A stretch of DNA of 64,000 bases from UBA2357 sp041916775. GTDB lineage: Bacteria > Pseudomonadota > Gammaproteobacteria > Burkholderiales > Rhodocyclaceae. A model generated the notes under the pieces. The model saw only the letters and a list, made by a program, of their open reading frames with translations, did no database searches and was not told where the DNA came from. Below, piece by piece: positions 40,490 through 50,421 of this stretch. The stretch is taken from contig JAYRYZ010000012.1 of assembly GCA_041916775.1 (NCBI GenBank), forward strand, positions 62,001 to 126,000, in the 5' to 3' direction. The position numbers and the translations under genes are program-made. Each line of letters starts with the position of its first letter. The stretch's first letter is position 1.

Positions 40490-43400
40490 GCAACGGCGGC
40501 AACGCAGGGCGTTCGGCTTGGCGCGGGCTGCAGTTCGACCTGCGCGGCAAGATCACCTTCGCGCTGCTCGCTGCAACGTTGGTGATCGGTGCGGTCGTCA
40601 CGCTGTCGTCCTACTTCCTCATCCGCCAGCAACTCACCAGCCATACCGATGCGCTCCTCGCATCCAGCGCCCTGCTCGAACGCCGCGAGATCGAACTCCA
40701 GCTCTCGGGGATGGTGGCGCTCGCCGAGTCGCTCTCGAACAACATCATCACCGCCAACGCGCTCGCCGACTCGCGCGGCAGCGAGCTCTACCTCGCGCCG
40801 CTGCTGCGTAACCAGAAGCTCGCCGGGGCGGGGGCGGATCTCTCCATCGTCGACTACCGTGGCAGGGTGGTGTCCGGCACGGTCTCGAACATACCGGACA
40901 TCGTTGGCCACGGCGGTCTGCGCACCGTCCTGAACCAAGGCGGCCCGTGGGCCGGGGTCGAGCTCGCATCAGCGAGCGACAACGCGCTCAGCCGGGTGGT
41001 GCTGATCCTGCCGATCCGCTATCGGCTGACCGATTCGGTGGAGGGGGCGGTGGTCCTGCGGGTGCCGATCGCCCCGCTGCTCGCGCCCGTCAGCGGCAGC
41101 GACAGCCGCTGGATCGCGGATGGCGATGGCCTGCCCCTGACCGCGCAACGTCCGCAGGGCCCGGTGCTGCAGCATTCCACGGCGCTGCAGCTGCCGCCGC
41201 CGCTCGATGCTCTTGGGCTCAGGCTGATCCTCGCGCGCGACCGTGCCGTGGCGTTCCGCATGCTGGACCTGCTGCTGCTGGTGTTCGTCGCGATCGGCGT
41301 GGTTGTGATGGCGGGTGTCGCATTCTTTGCGCGCGCCGGTGCGCGCTTCATCACGGCACCGCTCGGCGAGCTCGCCGCGGCTGCCGAGGAGATCGCGGCC
41401 AGCGGCCGGCCGGTGGCGAGCCTGCCCGTGCGCCGGGATGACGAGTTCGGCCGGCTGTCCGCCGCGTTCAACACCATGGTCGAGCGGCTGCGCGAGTCCT
41501 ACGGTGCGCTCGAGGATCTGGTGGCGAAGCGTACCCATGACTTCGAAGAGAGCCAGCGTGAGGCCGAGCGTGTCAGCAAGCTGCTGCGCGAGGCGGTGCA
41601 GAGCGTTGCGGTGGGCTTCTGCATCTTCGACAAGGACGACCGGCTGGTGATGTGCAACGAGTCCTACCTGCGCTTTCATCAGCTCAGCCGCGACCTGATC
41701 CGGCCCGGCGCGCGCTTCGAGGACATCGCCCGGGGTGGGGCGGAGCGCGGCCAGTACTGGGATGCGATCGGCCGTGTCGATGCCTGGCTGGCGGAGCGGG
41801 TCGCATCGCACCGCGCCGCTGATGGTCGCGCGCACGAGGAGCAACTCGGCGATGGCCGCTGGTTGCTGACGATAGACCATGTGACGCGCAGCGGCTATGT
41901 GGTCGGCAACCGCATCGACATCACCGAGCTGAAGCGGACCACCGAGGCGCTGCGCATGCGCGAGGCCTACCAGCGCGCCACGCTCGACAACCTGCCTTTC
42001 ATGTTCTGGCTGAAGGACGACCAGAGCCGCTTCCTGGCGGTGAACAAGCTCTTCGCCGAGACCTGCGGCCGACAGGATCCGGAGGCGCTGGTCGGCCTCT
42101 GCGACCAGGATGTCTGGCCACCAGACCTCGCCGAGTTGTACCGCGCCGACGACATCGCGGTGATGGTCAACCGTAGCGAGAAGATGACCGAGGAGGCCAT
42201 TGCTCGTGATGGCGCGATCCACTGGATAGAAACCTACAAGAAGGTCGTGATCGGCGAGGACGAGCGTCCGCTCGGCACAGTGGGCTTCTCGCGCGACATC
42301 ACCGAGCGCAAGCGCATCGAGGCACAGCTCGCGGAGAGCGAGCAACGCTGGGCGTTGGCGGTGCGTGGTGCCAACGACGGGGTGTGGGATGCCAACCTCG
42401 TCACCGGGGAGATGTTCTATTCCGAGCGCTGGAAGGAGATGCTCGGCTACCGCGGTGACGAGATCGCCGGACGGGCGGAGGTGTGGCAGGGGCTGCTGCA
42501 CCCGGACGACCGCACGCGGGTGCTGGCCGAGTATGAGGCCCACCTGGCTGGACTCACCGACTTCTACCAGGCCGAGTACCGCATGCGCTGCCGCGATGGG
42601 CAGTACAAATGGCTGCTCAGCCGTGGCAAGGCCTCCTTCGACGCGGCTGGCCGGCCGGTGCGCATGGCGGGCTCGCATACCGACGTGAGCGAGCGGCGCG
42701 AGGCCGAGGCGCGTGTGCGCGACCGCAACGAGCAACTCAACACGATCTTCGCGCTGAGCCCCGACGGCTTCGTCTCATTCGATGCCGCGCAGCGGGTGAA
42801 ATACGCCAGCCCCGCGTTCCTGCAGATGTGTGGCCTGGTCGAGGCGGATGTTGTCGGCTTGAGCGAATCGGCGTTCTCGACCCTGCTCGCAGCAGCCTGC
42901 GAGCCCCAGGCCCGGTTTGCCGGCGTGGCCGCAATGCGGGCCGCGCCAGCGGGCGAGGGCGGTCGCGGCGCGCGTCACCTGATCGAGCTTGCCGGCGCGG
43001 GCAAGCGGGTGCTCGAGGTGGGGATGCGTGTCGCCGACGCCGAGACGGTGTCCCAGATCCTGTATTTCCGGGACGTGACCCACGAGACCGAGGTCGATCG
43101 GATGAAGAGCGAATTCCTCTCGATCGCTGCGCACGAGTTGCGCACGCCGATGGCGAGCATCTTCGGTTTCTCGGAGTTGATGCTGAACCAGGAATTCGCG
43201 GAGGCCGAGCGGCGCGAGTTTCTCGAAGCGATCCATCGCCAGTCGACGCTGATGGTGGGGATCATCAATGAACTGCTCGACCTTTCGCGCATCGAGGCCC
43301 GCCGCGGGAAAGACTTCAGCTTCGCCCGAGTCGAACTGCGCGCCTTGTTGCAGGAGTTCGTCGCGAGCTTCAAGGCGCCCGACGATCGTGCGGCGCCGAT

Positions 43401-43812
43401 CCTGCCCGCGCCGGGGCCGTCCTGCTGGGTGAGGGCGGACCGGCGCAAGATCTTCCAGGCGGTCGGCAACGTCATCTCCAATGCCTACAAGTATTCCCCA
43501 GGCGGCGGGCCGGTCGAGATCGACCTGCTCCGCGGTGATGCACGCGTGGGCCTGCAGGTGCGGGATCATGGCATAGGGATGACGCCACGCCAGAGCGCGC
43601 GCGTCTGCGAGCGCTTCTATCGCGCAGACGCCTCCGGCAGTATTCCCGGCACCGGCTTGGGGATGAGCATCGTGAGCGAGATCATCGAGCTCCATGATGG
43701 CGAAGTCGCGATCGAAAGCACGCCGGGTGCCGGAACCTGCGTGACCTTGTGGCTGCCGCTGGCGCCGGGCGACGAAGGCGGGCACGCGGATAGCGTGCCA
43801 CGCACTGCCTAG
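40486..43812 (+). CDS. Membrane sensor kinase with four PAS domains
   Basis: The protein has 1108 residues. Helices at about residues 25-45 and 262-285 enclose a periplasmic sensor region of the Cache type. A HAMP segment (VRRDDEFGRLSAAFNTMVERL) and four PAS domains follow, for example LDNLPFMFWLKDD, RGANDGVWDANL and LSPDGFVSFDAA. HisKA has AAHELRTPMASIFGFSEL; the ATPase domain has NVISNAYKYSPGGG, HGIGMTP and GTGLGMSIV. There is no receiver, so the receiver proteins upstream are the natural targets. The start overlaps the binding-protein gene by 4 nt. Its stop overlaps that of the convergent hybrid kinase. Confidence 0.92.
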   Translation: MSNGGNAGRSAWRGLQFDLRGKITFALLAATLVIGAVVTLSSYFLIRQQLTSHTDALLASSALLERREIELQLSGMVALAESLSNNIITANALADSRGSELYLAPLLRNQKLAGAGADLSIVDYRGRVVSGTVSNIPDIVGHGGLRTVLNQGGPWAGVELASASDNALSRVVLILPIRYRLTDSVEGAVVLRVPIAPLLAPVSGSDSRWIADGDGLPLTAQRPQGPVLQHSTALQLPPPLDALGLRLILARDRAVAFRMLDLLLLVFVAIGVVVMAGVAFFARAGARFITAPLGELAAAAEEIAASGRPVASLPVRRDDEFGRLSAAFNTMVERLRESYGALEDLVAKRTHDFEESQREAERVSKLLREAVQSVAVGFCIFDKDDRLVMCNESYLRFHQLSRDLIRPGARFEDIARGGAERGQYWDAIGRVDAWLAERVASHRAADGRAHEEQLGDGRWLLTIDHVTRSGYVVGNRIDITELKRTTEALRMREAYQRATLDNLPFMFWLKDDQSRFLAVNKLFAETCGRQDPEALVGLCDQDVWPPDLAELYRADDIAVMVNRSEKMTEEAIARDGAIHWIETYKKVVIGEDERPLGTVGFSRDITERKRIEAQLAESEQRWALAVRGANDGVWDANLVTGEMFYSERWKEMLGYRGDEIAGRAEVWQGLLHPDDRTRVLAEYEAHLAGLTDFYQAEYRMRCRDGQYKWLLSRGKASFDAAGRPVRMAGSHTDVSERREAEARVRDRNEQLNTIFALSPDGFVSFDAAQRVKYASPAFLQMCGLVEADVVGLSESAFSTLLAAACEPQARFAGVAAMRAAPAGEGGRGARHLIELAGAGKRVLEVGMRVADAETVSQILYFRDVTHETEVDRMKSEFLSIAAHELRTPMASIFGFSELMLNQEFAEAERREFLEAIHRQSTLMVGIINELLDLSRIEARRGKDFSFARVELRALLQEFVASFKAPDDRAAPILPAPGPSCWVRADRRKIFQAVGNVISNAYKYSPGGGPVEIDLLRGDARVGLQVRDHGIGMTPRQSARVCERFYRADASGSIPGTGLGMSIVSEIIELHDGEVAIESTPGAGTCVTLWLPLAPGDEGGHADSVPRTA

Positions 43813-46742
43813 CGTCGTTCGCTCGGCACGAAGCCGGTTGAGGCGGCGGCGCGCCCCAGCGCCTCGCGTGCAGTTGGAAAGTCGAAAGCCTCTGCCGCGC
43901 GCACCACCTCCGCGATGCCCTGGCCGAGCAACGCATGCAGCGCCTCGGCGTGCTCCCTGAGCAGTACGAGGACACCGAAGTCGTCGTTGGCGAGGCGCTC
44001 GTCGAGCAACCTGCAGATCTCGACCAAGCGCGCGTCGTCCAGGGCGGGGACTGAAGCCGCCTCGTCGGGCGGGTGGGTCGGTGCCAACGCGGCGTCCGTC
44101 ACACGCCTGCCCAGCCAGCGCTGCAGGGTCGCGATCATCACATCCGGGTCGACCGGCTTCACGAGGTGGTCGTCCATGCCTGCGGCGAGGCTTGCCTCGC
44201 GGTCATCCGGCATCGCATTGGCGGTGAGCGCGATGATAGGGATCGCGGCGGCGCCGTGCATGCCACGGATCGCACGGGTGGCGGTAAGCCCGTCCATCAC
44301 CGGCATCTGTATGTCCATCAGTATCAGGTCGTAGCGACGCTGCGCGACCATCCCGAGCGCGAGCGCACCATTCCCCGCGATGTCGACGGTCAGCCCCAGA
44401 CCTTCCAGGAGCTCCCGCTCGACGACCTGGTTCATCGGGTTGTCCTCCACGAGCAGGATGTGCGCCCCGGTGAGCGCCGGCATGTCCGCAATGTCCGCCA
44501 TTGTGACTTCGTCACCGTCGGCTGCGTCGCGCGCCTGGCTGACGTTGCGGGCGGCGCGCCTTCCTTCGCCCGCGCGAGGTGCGGTCGAGGTGTGCGCGGT
44601 GTCCTCGATGCCGAGCGGAAGCGTCATCCAGAACGACGCGCCCTGGCCCGGCGTGCTGATCACCCCGACCTCGCCGTCCATCAGCATCGCCAGGCGGCGG
44701 CTGATCGCGAGCCCGAGGCCGGTGCCGCCGTATTTGCGAGTGGTGGAGCTGTCCGCCTGCTCGAAGTTGGAGAACAGCCTCGCCTGGTGTTCCGTCGAGA
44801 TGCCGATGCCGCTATCGATGACCTCGAAACGCACCATCAGGTGCGCGTCCTCGCGGCCGATGCTGGCCGCGCGCAGCACGACGTGGCCGTGGTCGGTGAA
44901 CTTCACCGCGTTGTTGGCGAAGTTGATCAGCACCTGCCCGATCCGCAGTGGATCGCCGACGAGCCGGTGCGGCAGCCCCGGCGCGATGTCGATGATGATC
45001 TCCAGCCCCTTCTCGCTCGCCTTGTCGGAGATCAGGCCGGCCACCTCGGCGAGCAGGGCCGGGACGTCGAAACCGATATGCTCCAGCGTGAGCTTGCCCG
45101 CTTCGATCTTCGACAGGTCGAGGACGTCGTTGATGATGCTCAGCAGCAGGCGGCTGGAGCTCTGGATGCGGGCGAGGTGGTCGCGTTGCCGATCATCCAG
45201 TACCGTGCGCTGTAGCAGGTGCGTCATGCCGATGATGGCGTTCATCGGTGTGCGGATCTCATGGCTCATGTTGGCGAGAAAATCGGATTTCATACGCGTG
45301 GCGTTCTCCGCCAGCTGGCGGGCCTGCAGCATCGCACGCCGCGCGGCGAGCTCTTCGGTGATGTCCTCCAGCATCGCGACCACGCCCTTGCCCAGATCGT
45401 GCCGGTCGATCGCGCGGGCAGCGAGTCGCACCCAGAACGTGCTGCCGTCCGTGCGGCGGATCTGGCGCTCCGAGACGTAGTGCCCGTCTTGCGACAGTTG
45501 CCGGTATAGGGTGTTGCCGACCTCTTCCCAGGCCGCAGTGTCGGGGTATAGCACGCGTGTGGACTGGTGCAGCAGTGCGCCCGGTGGGTAGCCGCACATC
45601 TCCTCGAGCTGACGGTTGCAGCGCTCGATGACGCGCTCGCGCAGCAGCATGATGCCGGCGCTGGTGGCGTCGAGGATGGCCTCGAGTCTGGCATTCGATT
45701 CACGCAGCGATTCCGCGGTGGTGCTCAGTTCGATCGTGCGCTCCGCAACCAGCTGCGCCAGCTCGTCGCGGTAGCGGCTGAGCTCCCGCGTCTGGCGTCC
45801 GACCTCGCGCCGCATCGTGCGCACCCAGCCGAGCAGCAGCAGCGCCACGATGAGCGCGATGGCGAGCGCGGCGGCAAGCGGCCGGATGTAGGCGGTGTAG
45901 TCGCGAGCAGGAGGCGGCAACCATTTCTGCAGAAGGGCTACCTGGGAATCGGCCGGCATGCGCGCGATGCCTTGCTCGATCAGCGCCAGGGTCGCCTCGT
46001 CGCCCTTGCGCACGGCCCGGTGGAATTGTCCCTGGTAGAGGGCGAAGGCCTTCGGGAGTGCCTTCTGCGCGTCCAGCTGGTAGAGGTAGTAGTTGGCCGG
46101 GTGCTCGTCCATGCAGAAGATCTTGATGTCTTCGGCGATGGCGCTGCGGATCAGGTCCGCGTAGCTGTCGTTGAACAGCAGGTCGCTCACGCCGCGGTCT
46201 TGCAGGTGCTCCACACAGGCATCACCGCGCATCACCCCGACCCTGAAGCCGCGCAGGTCCGCGACGCCTTGCAGACCGCTGATCGAAGCATGTGCGTAGA
46301 TCGCCACCGGCACCGTGGCATAGGGCGTCGAGAAGGTGTAGAGAGGGGCCCGCTCGGGGGTGTCGAAGATCAGGTCGATCACGTCCGCATTGCCAGCGAG
46401 CATGTTCGCCTGCGCATCCGCCCAGCCGGTTGCGACCAGATCCACCTCGATCCCGCTGTGTTCGGACCAGAGCTGCCACCAGTCCGCGACATAGCCAACG
46501 GCTTCCCCGTCTGCGTTGCGGAAGAGAAAGGGTGGATAGTTGTCATCGCTGACCACGCGCAGCCGCTCCGGGCGCGCGGATTGTTCGGCCCAGCTCGGCG
46601 CGATGCAGGTGCAGACCGTTAGCACGAACGAACGCCACAGAGTCCGCCGTGCCCGGCCGCGCACGGCGGACCCTGTAGCTGACGGTGAAGCGGGCCGCGC
46701 AAGCGCGGGCGTGGCGGGCGCAGCTTCGAGGCGCTCACGCAC
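43809..46742 (-). CDS. Hybrid kinase with periplasmic SBP_bac_3 sensor
   Basis: The GTG at 46742 is preferred, giving 977 residues: GGAGG lies 6 nt before it and it overlaps the stop of the preceding kinase gene by 8 nt. An ATG at 46805 would overlap that gene by 71 nt. A signal/anchor helix is followed by a type II solute-binding domain (RVVSDDNYPPFLFRNADGE), a transmembrane helix, PAS, HisKA (NMSHEIRTPMNAIIGMTH), ATPase (GTGLGLAISRRL) and a receiver (LMDIQMPVMDG, HLVKPVD). The tail looks like a weak HPt domain without a clear phospho-His. The design is BvgS/EvgS-like. The ligand is unknown. Confidence 0.9.
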   Translation of the reverse strand: MRERLEAAPATPALARPASPSATGSAVRGRARRTLWRSFVLTVCTCIAPSWAEQSARPERLRVVSDDNYPPFLFRNADGEAVGYVADWWQLWSEHSGIEVDLVATGWADAQANMLAGNADVIDLIFDTPERAPLYTFSTPYATVPVAIYAHASISGLQGVADLRGFRVGVMRGDACVEHLQDRGVSDLLFNDSYADLIRSAIAEDIKIFCMDEHPANYYLYQLDAQKALPKAFALYQGQFHRAVRKGDEATLALIEQGIARMPADSQVALLQKWLPPPARDYTAYIRPLAAALAIALIVALLLLGWVRTMRREVGRQTRELSRYRDELAQLVAERTIELSTTAESLRESNARLEAILDATSAGIMLLRERVIERCNRQLEEMCGYPPGALLHQSTRVLYPDTAAWEEVGNTLYRQLSQDGHYVSERQIRRTDGSTFWVRLAARAIDRHDLGKGVVAMLEDITEELAARRAMLQARQLAENATRMKSDFLANMSHEIRTPMNAIIGMTHLLQRTVLDDRQRDHLARIQSSSRLLLSIINDVLDLSKIEAGKLTLEHIGFDVPALLAEVAGLISDKASEKGLEIIIDIAPGLPHRLVGDPLRIGQVLINFANNAVKFTDHGHVVLRAASIGREDAHLMVRFEVIDSGIGISTEHQARLFSNFEQADSSTTRKYGGTGLGLAISRRLAMLMDGEVGVISTPGQGASFWMTLPLGIEDTAHTSTAPRAGEGRRAARNVSQARDAADGDEVTMADIADMPALTGAHILLVEDNPMNQVVERELLEGLGLTVDIAGNGALALGMVAQRRYDLILMDIQMPVMDGLTATRAIRGMHGAAAIPIIALTANAMPDDREASLAAGMDDHLVKPVDPDVMIATLQRWLGRRVTDAALAPTHPPDEAASVPALDDARLVEICRLLDERLANDDFGVLVLLREHAEALHALLGQGIAEVVRAAEAFDFPTAREALGRAAASTGFVPSERR

Positions 46743-49071
46743 GGGCAGCCTCCGGGCAGGCTTCGTCGAGCCTGGCGAGGGCCTGATCGAACGCGAAGTC
46801 GTCAACCCGTCGCGCTACTTCCGCCCACGCCGCACCGAGCGCCGGCCGCAGCACCGGCTCGTAATCGTTGAGGAGCTGGCGGCAGCGTACATCGTCCTCA
46901 GTGAGCAGGTCACGCAGCCGGGTGATCAGCGTCTGGGCAAGCGCCCCCGCCGCAGCATCGGGCTCGGCGTCGGCGAGGGGCGGACTCGCTTCCGGTAGCC
47001 ATTCGTGCAGGCTACGGTAGAGCGCCGCCGGGTGGACGGGCTTCGCGATGTGGGCGTTCATGCCTGCGGCAAGGCAGGCCTCACGATCGGACTCGAAGGC
47101 GTTCGCGGTCATCGCGATCACCGGCAAGTCCGCGCCCTGCGGCAGCGAGCGGATCGCGCGGGTGGCCTCGACACCGTCCATTTCCGGCATCTGCATGTCC
47201 ATCAGGACGAGGTCGTAGCGCTGCGCGCGGACACGCTCCAGCGCCGCCCGGCCGTTGTCGACGATATCGACCTGCAGCCCGGCGCGCACGAGCAGGGCGC
47301 GCGCCACCTCCTGGTTGATGCGGTTGTCCTCGGCAAGCAGCACCCGGCCGCTGAGGGCTGGCACCGCGGCTGCGCCGCCGGCGGCGGGATGGTTGTCTGC
47401 GTGTGGCGAGGTGTCGGACAGTTCGTCGGTGTCGGTCGCGGCCTCGCCGACCTCGAAAGGGATCTCGACCCAGAAGGTTGCGCCCCGGCCTGGTTCGCTG
47501 ACGACGCCGATCCGTCCGCCCATCAGCTCCGCGAGACGGCGCGAGATCGCGAGCCCCAGGCCTGTGCCCCCATACTTTCGTGTCGTCGATGCGTCCGCCT
47601 GCTCGAAGGGCTGGAAAAGCCGCGCACATTGCTCGGCCGTGAGGCCGATGCCCGTATCCTCGACCTCGAAGTGCAGCAATATGCGGTCATCGCCTCCGCC
47701 GTTGGCACGGACACGCAGTGTGATGCGCCCCGCGGCGGTGAATTTCACCGCATTGCTCGCAAAATTGAGAAGAATCTGCCCGAGCCGCAAGCTGTCGCCG
47801 TGCACGCTGCGTGGCACCCCGTGGAACTCGGTGACGAGTTCCAGACCCTTGCTCGCGGCGCGCTCGCGCAGCAGGTCGCAGACGTTGGCGATGACGCGTG
47901 CGATCTCGAAATCGACATTGTCGAGCTCGAGCCTGCCGGCCTCGATCTTCGAGAAGTCGAGGATGTCATTGATGATCGCGAGCAGATGGTTGGCCGAAGT
48001 GCCGATCTTGGCCAGGTAGGCGCGGCTGCGCGCATCGGTGAGCGTTCGTTGCAGCAGGTGGGTGAGCCCGATGATGCCGTTCATCGGGGTGCGGATTTCA
48101 TGGCTCATGTTCGCGAGGAAGTCGCTCTTGGCACGGTTGGCGGCCTCGGCTTGTTCTTTCGCACGCTCCAACTCCCGGGTGCGTTCGGCGACGCGCTGCT
48201 CGAGTTCGTCCCGATGTCTGATCAGCGCTTCCTGGGCGCGATCCGAGGTCAGGAGGCTGTCCCGAAAGGTGAGCGCGGCCGCGGCCACTCCGCGCAGGAT
48301 GCTGCGCGAGTCGTTGGCGAGAGCAGCGACGCGCCTCACGTCGGGCGTGTCGCCGCGGCGTGCGGCGAGGTCCTGGAAAGCGTTCGAGAAGATCGTGAGC
48401 CGCCGCGTGAGCAGTGCAAGCATCACCAGAGTGCTCAGCAGCAGTGCCGCGATCAGGCCGGCGCCAATGACGAGCACGCGCTGCGAATAGTCCTGCAGGC
48501 TCTGCTGCGCACCACGCACATGGGCTACACCGTCGGAGATCGCGATCGCGGCGATCTCGTGAGCGAAGTGGTCCAGTCCCTCGGCGCTTTGCACGACGAA
48601 CCAGCTCTGCCGCATCGCACCTGCGGGGTCTATCGTCGCCATGTCGCTAGCGGCCATTACCGCCGCTTGAAAGGTGCCGAAGCGTAGGCGCAGCTTGTTG
48701 AGCGTGGTAGGCGAGTCATTGCGGATCCGCGCCAGCGCTGGCAGGCGCTGTTCGAGCTGTGCGAGGCGCTCGACCAGCTGACCGTGTCGTCTGTACAGGT
48801 CGCCGGAATCCAGCACCCGGTCGCTACCCTGTCGCACGGATTCGGAGAGTGCGCGCACGATAGCCCCGACGTCAGCGCTGAAGCTGTTGGCGAAGTCGAT
48901 GCGCTCCGCCTCCACCTGCAGGAGGCGGTTGCTGCCCTCGTGGGCGTTGCTGAGGCTGCGGAACGCTCCGAGGTTGAGCAGGCCGGCCAGGATGATGGAC
49001 AGCGCGACGGGCAGGAACAGGATCAGCAGGTAAGGGATGGGCGGCGCGCTTCGCGTGATGTTCGCTGGCAT
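46735..49071 (-). CDS. Hybrid histidine kinase with two membrane helices
   Basis: The protein has 778 residues. Helices near residues 14-36 and 205-230 flank a helical periplasmic domain. After a HAMP-like coiled segment come HisKA (NMSHEIRTPMNGIIGLTHLL), ATPase (FASNAVKFTAAG, GTGLGLAISRRLAEL) and a receiver (LLAEDNRINQEVA, LMDMQMPEMDGVEA, HIAKPVH). The tail resembles a degenerate HPt. It shares its kinase/receiver layout with the next gene, which suggests duplication with a changed sensor. It lies 75 nt after the HD-GYP gene and is coupled to the next kinase gene by overlap. Confidence 0.92.
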   Translation of the reverse strand: MPANITRSAPPIPYLLILFLPVALSIILAGLLNLGAFRSLSNAHEGSNRLLQVEAERIDFANSFSADVGAIVRALSESVRQGSDRVLDSGDLYRRHGQLVERLAQLEQRLPALARIRNDSPTTLNKLRLRFGTFQAAVMAASDMATIDPAGAMRQSWFVVQSAEGLDHFAHEIAAIAISDGVAHVRGAQQSLQDYSQRVLVIGAGLIAALLLSTLVMLALLTRRLTIFSNAFQDLAARRGDTPDVRRVAALANDSRSILRGVAAAALTFRDSLLTSDRAQEALIRHRDELEQRVAERTRELERAKEQAEAANRAKSDFLANMSHEIRTPMNGIIGLTHLLQRTLTDARSRAYLAKIGTSANHLLAIINDILDFSKIEAGRLELDNVDFEIARVIANVCDLLRERAASKGLELVTEFHGVPRSVHGDSLRLGQILLNFASNAVKFTAAGRITLRVRANGGGDDRILLHFEVEDTGIGLTAEQCARLFQPFEQADASTTRKYGGTGLGLAISRRLAELMGGRIGVVSEPGRGATFWVEIPFEVGEAATDTDELSDTSPHADNHPAAGGAAAVPALSGRVLLAEDNRINQEVARALLVRAGLQVDIVDNGRAALERVRAQRYDLVLMDMQMPEMDGVEATRAIRSLPQGADLPVIAMTANAFESDREACLAAGMNAHIAKPVHPAALYRSLHEWLPEASPPLADAEPDAAAGALAQTLITRLRDLLTEDDVRCRQLLNDYEPVLRPALGAAWAEVARRVDDFAFDQALARLDEACPEAARA

Positions 49072-49146
49072 GGTCTTGAGCTCGGCTGGGCGCGTGCTGC
49101 GATCGGTTGGCTACCAGTCTTTGCGGCGATGATGGAGAGCGGCCCC

Positions 49147-50301
49147 CTACACCGGGTCCGGGTCGGCGAAGCGCTCGGCGATGCGCACGAAGGCGTCCTG
49201 GCTGGCGACGAAGGCATCCACGACATCCGGGTCGAAATGCACGTTCCGCCCGCGGACGATGATGTCCACGGTCTCCGCCAAGGTGAACGGGGGCTTGTAG
49301 ATCCGCCGGTTGATGAGCGCATCGAACACGTCTGCGAGCGCCATCAGCCGGGCTGGCACCGGGATCGCGTCGCCGGCGAGCCCCTGCGGGTAGCCCGACC
49401 CGTCCCACTTTTCATGGTGCGACAGGCTGATCTCGCGCGCGATCAGCAAAAAGGTGAAGGCGCCGTCGCCGTCGTCCCGCGTGGCGCCGCATGCCTGCGA
49501 GATGGCCTTGTCGATGGCGGCGGCACCGATCGCAGGGTGCGTCTTCATGATCTCGAACTCGGCCTCGCTGAGTTTGCCCGGCTTCAGCAGGATGGCATCG
49601 GGAATCCCGACCTTGCCGATGTCGTGCAGGGGCGCGGCCTTCGAAACCAGCGTCAGCCGCTCGCCGTCAAGGGCGGCGCGGAAGCGAGGGTGGTCGGCGA
49701 GCTGGTTTGCGAGCACCTCCACATAGGCCTGGGTGCGCAGGATATGGTTGCCGGTTTCGTTGTCACGCGCCTCCGCGAGGCAGGCCAGGGCGCGAATCGT
49801 GAGCTCCTGGATGACGACGTTCTCATGCATGCGGCGCGCCACCTCGTGCTCCAGCCAGCTGTTCTCGTTGGAGAGGCGGTCGCGCGCGGCCTTGAGCTCC
49901 AGTTGGGTGCGCACCCGTGCGAGCACGATGGCAGGGTTGATCGGCTTGGTGATGTAGTCCACCGCGCCCAGCTCGAGCCCGCGCTCCTCATCCTCGCTGT
50001 TGTTGAGCGCAGTGATGAAGATCACCGGAATATCGCGGGTAAGCGGGTCCTCGTGCAACTGGCGCATGACGGCGTAGCCGTCCATCACCGGCATCATCAC
50101 ATCGAGGAGGATGAGATCCGGTCGTGGTGTGGAGTGCACCGCACGCAACGCACGCTCACCGGAATTCACCGCCCGCACGCGATACAGCGGCTGCAGCAGC
50201 TCCCCGATCACCATCAGGTTCTGGGGGGTGTCGTCCACGACGAGGATGGTCTGGCGATGCGATCCCGGGCGTTCGTCAAACAAGGCGTCTGGCGCGATCA
50301 T
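49147..50301 (-). CDS. Receiver-HD-GYP c-di-GMP phosphodiesterase
   Basis: The protein has 384 residues (GGAG ribosome-binding site). The N-terminal receiver has acceptor Asp67 in LILLDVMMPVMDG and Lys119 in YITKPI. The HD-GYP domain has the metal-binding HD at 226-227 (APLHDIGKVGIPD) and HHEKWDGSGYP at 295-305, so it should be an active c-di-GMP phosphodiesterase of the RpfG type. It is the first gene of a three-gene operon with the two hybrid kinases, which are therefore its likely phosphodonors. A palindrome and a direct repeat lie upstream. Confidence 0.95.
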   Translation of the reverse strand: MIAPDALFDERPGSHRQTILVVDDTPQNLMVIGELLQPLYRVRAVNSGERALRAVHSTPRPDLILLDVMMPVMDGYAVMRQLHEDPLTRDIPVIFITALNNSEDEERGLELGAVDYITKPINPAIVLARVRTQLELKAARDRLSNENSWLEHEVARRMHENVVIQELTIRALACLAEARDNETGNHILRTQAYVEVLANQLADHPRFRAALDGERLTLVSKAAPLHDIGKVGIPDAILLKPGKLSEAEFEIMKTHPAIGAAAIDKAISQACGATRDDGDGAFTFLLIAREISLSHHEKWDGSGYPQGLAGDAIPVPARLMALADVFDALINRRIYKPPFTLAETVDIIVRGRNVHFDPDVVDAFVASQDAFVRIAERFADPDPV

Positions 50302-50324
50302 CGCCCGTCTCCGTGTCTATAAAG

Positions 50325-50348
50325 TGATAATTTGGATATATATTATCA
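50325..50348. promoter_or_regulatory. AT-rich palindrome upstream of the HD-GYP gene
   Basis: TGATAAT (50325-50331) and ATTATCA (50342-50348) form a perfect 7-bp inverted repeat with a 10-nt centre, 24-47 nt upstream of the start codon. It could be a repressor site over the promoter. Confidence 0.4.
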
Positions 50349-50402
50349 AATTTATGCACAATTTCGCTTCTTGTCAAATCGCTTTATGCAAGCCTGTGTG
50401 CT

Positions 50403-50421
50403 TTCTGACGCCTTCTGACGC
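50403..50421. repeat. Tandem TTCTGACGC repeat, 10-bp period
   Basis: TTCTGACGC occurs at 50403-50411 and 50413-50421, exactly one helical turn apart, about 110 nt upstream of the HD-GYP operon. Spacing of this kind is typical of tandem binding by a dimeric response regulator. Confidence 0.4.

Noticed and set aside
40969..42735. A 588-residue minus-strand frame opposite the PAS kinase
   Set aside because: Antisense shadow; the plus strand carries conserved PAS motifs in the same bases.
46743..46805. ATG at 46805 as start of the SBP-type hybrid kinase
   Set aside because: It would overlap the preceding gene by 71 nt; the GTG at 46742 has GGAGG at ideal spacing.
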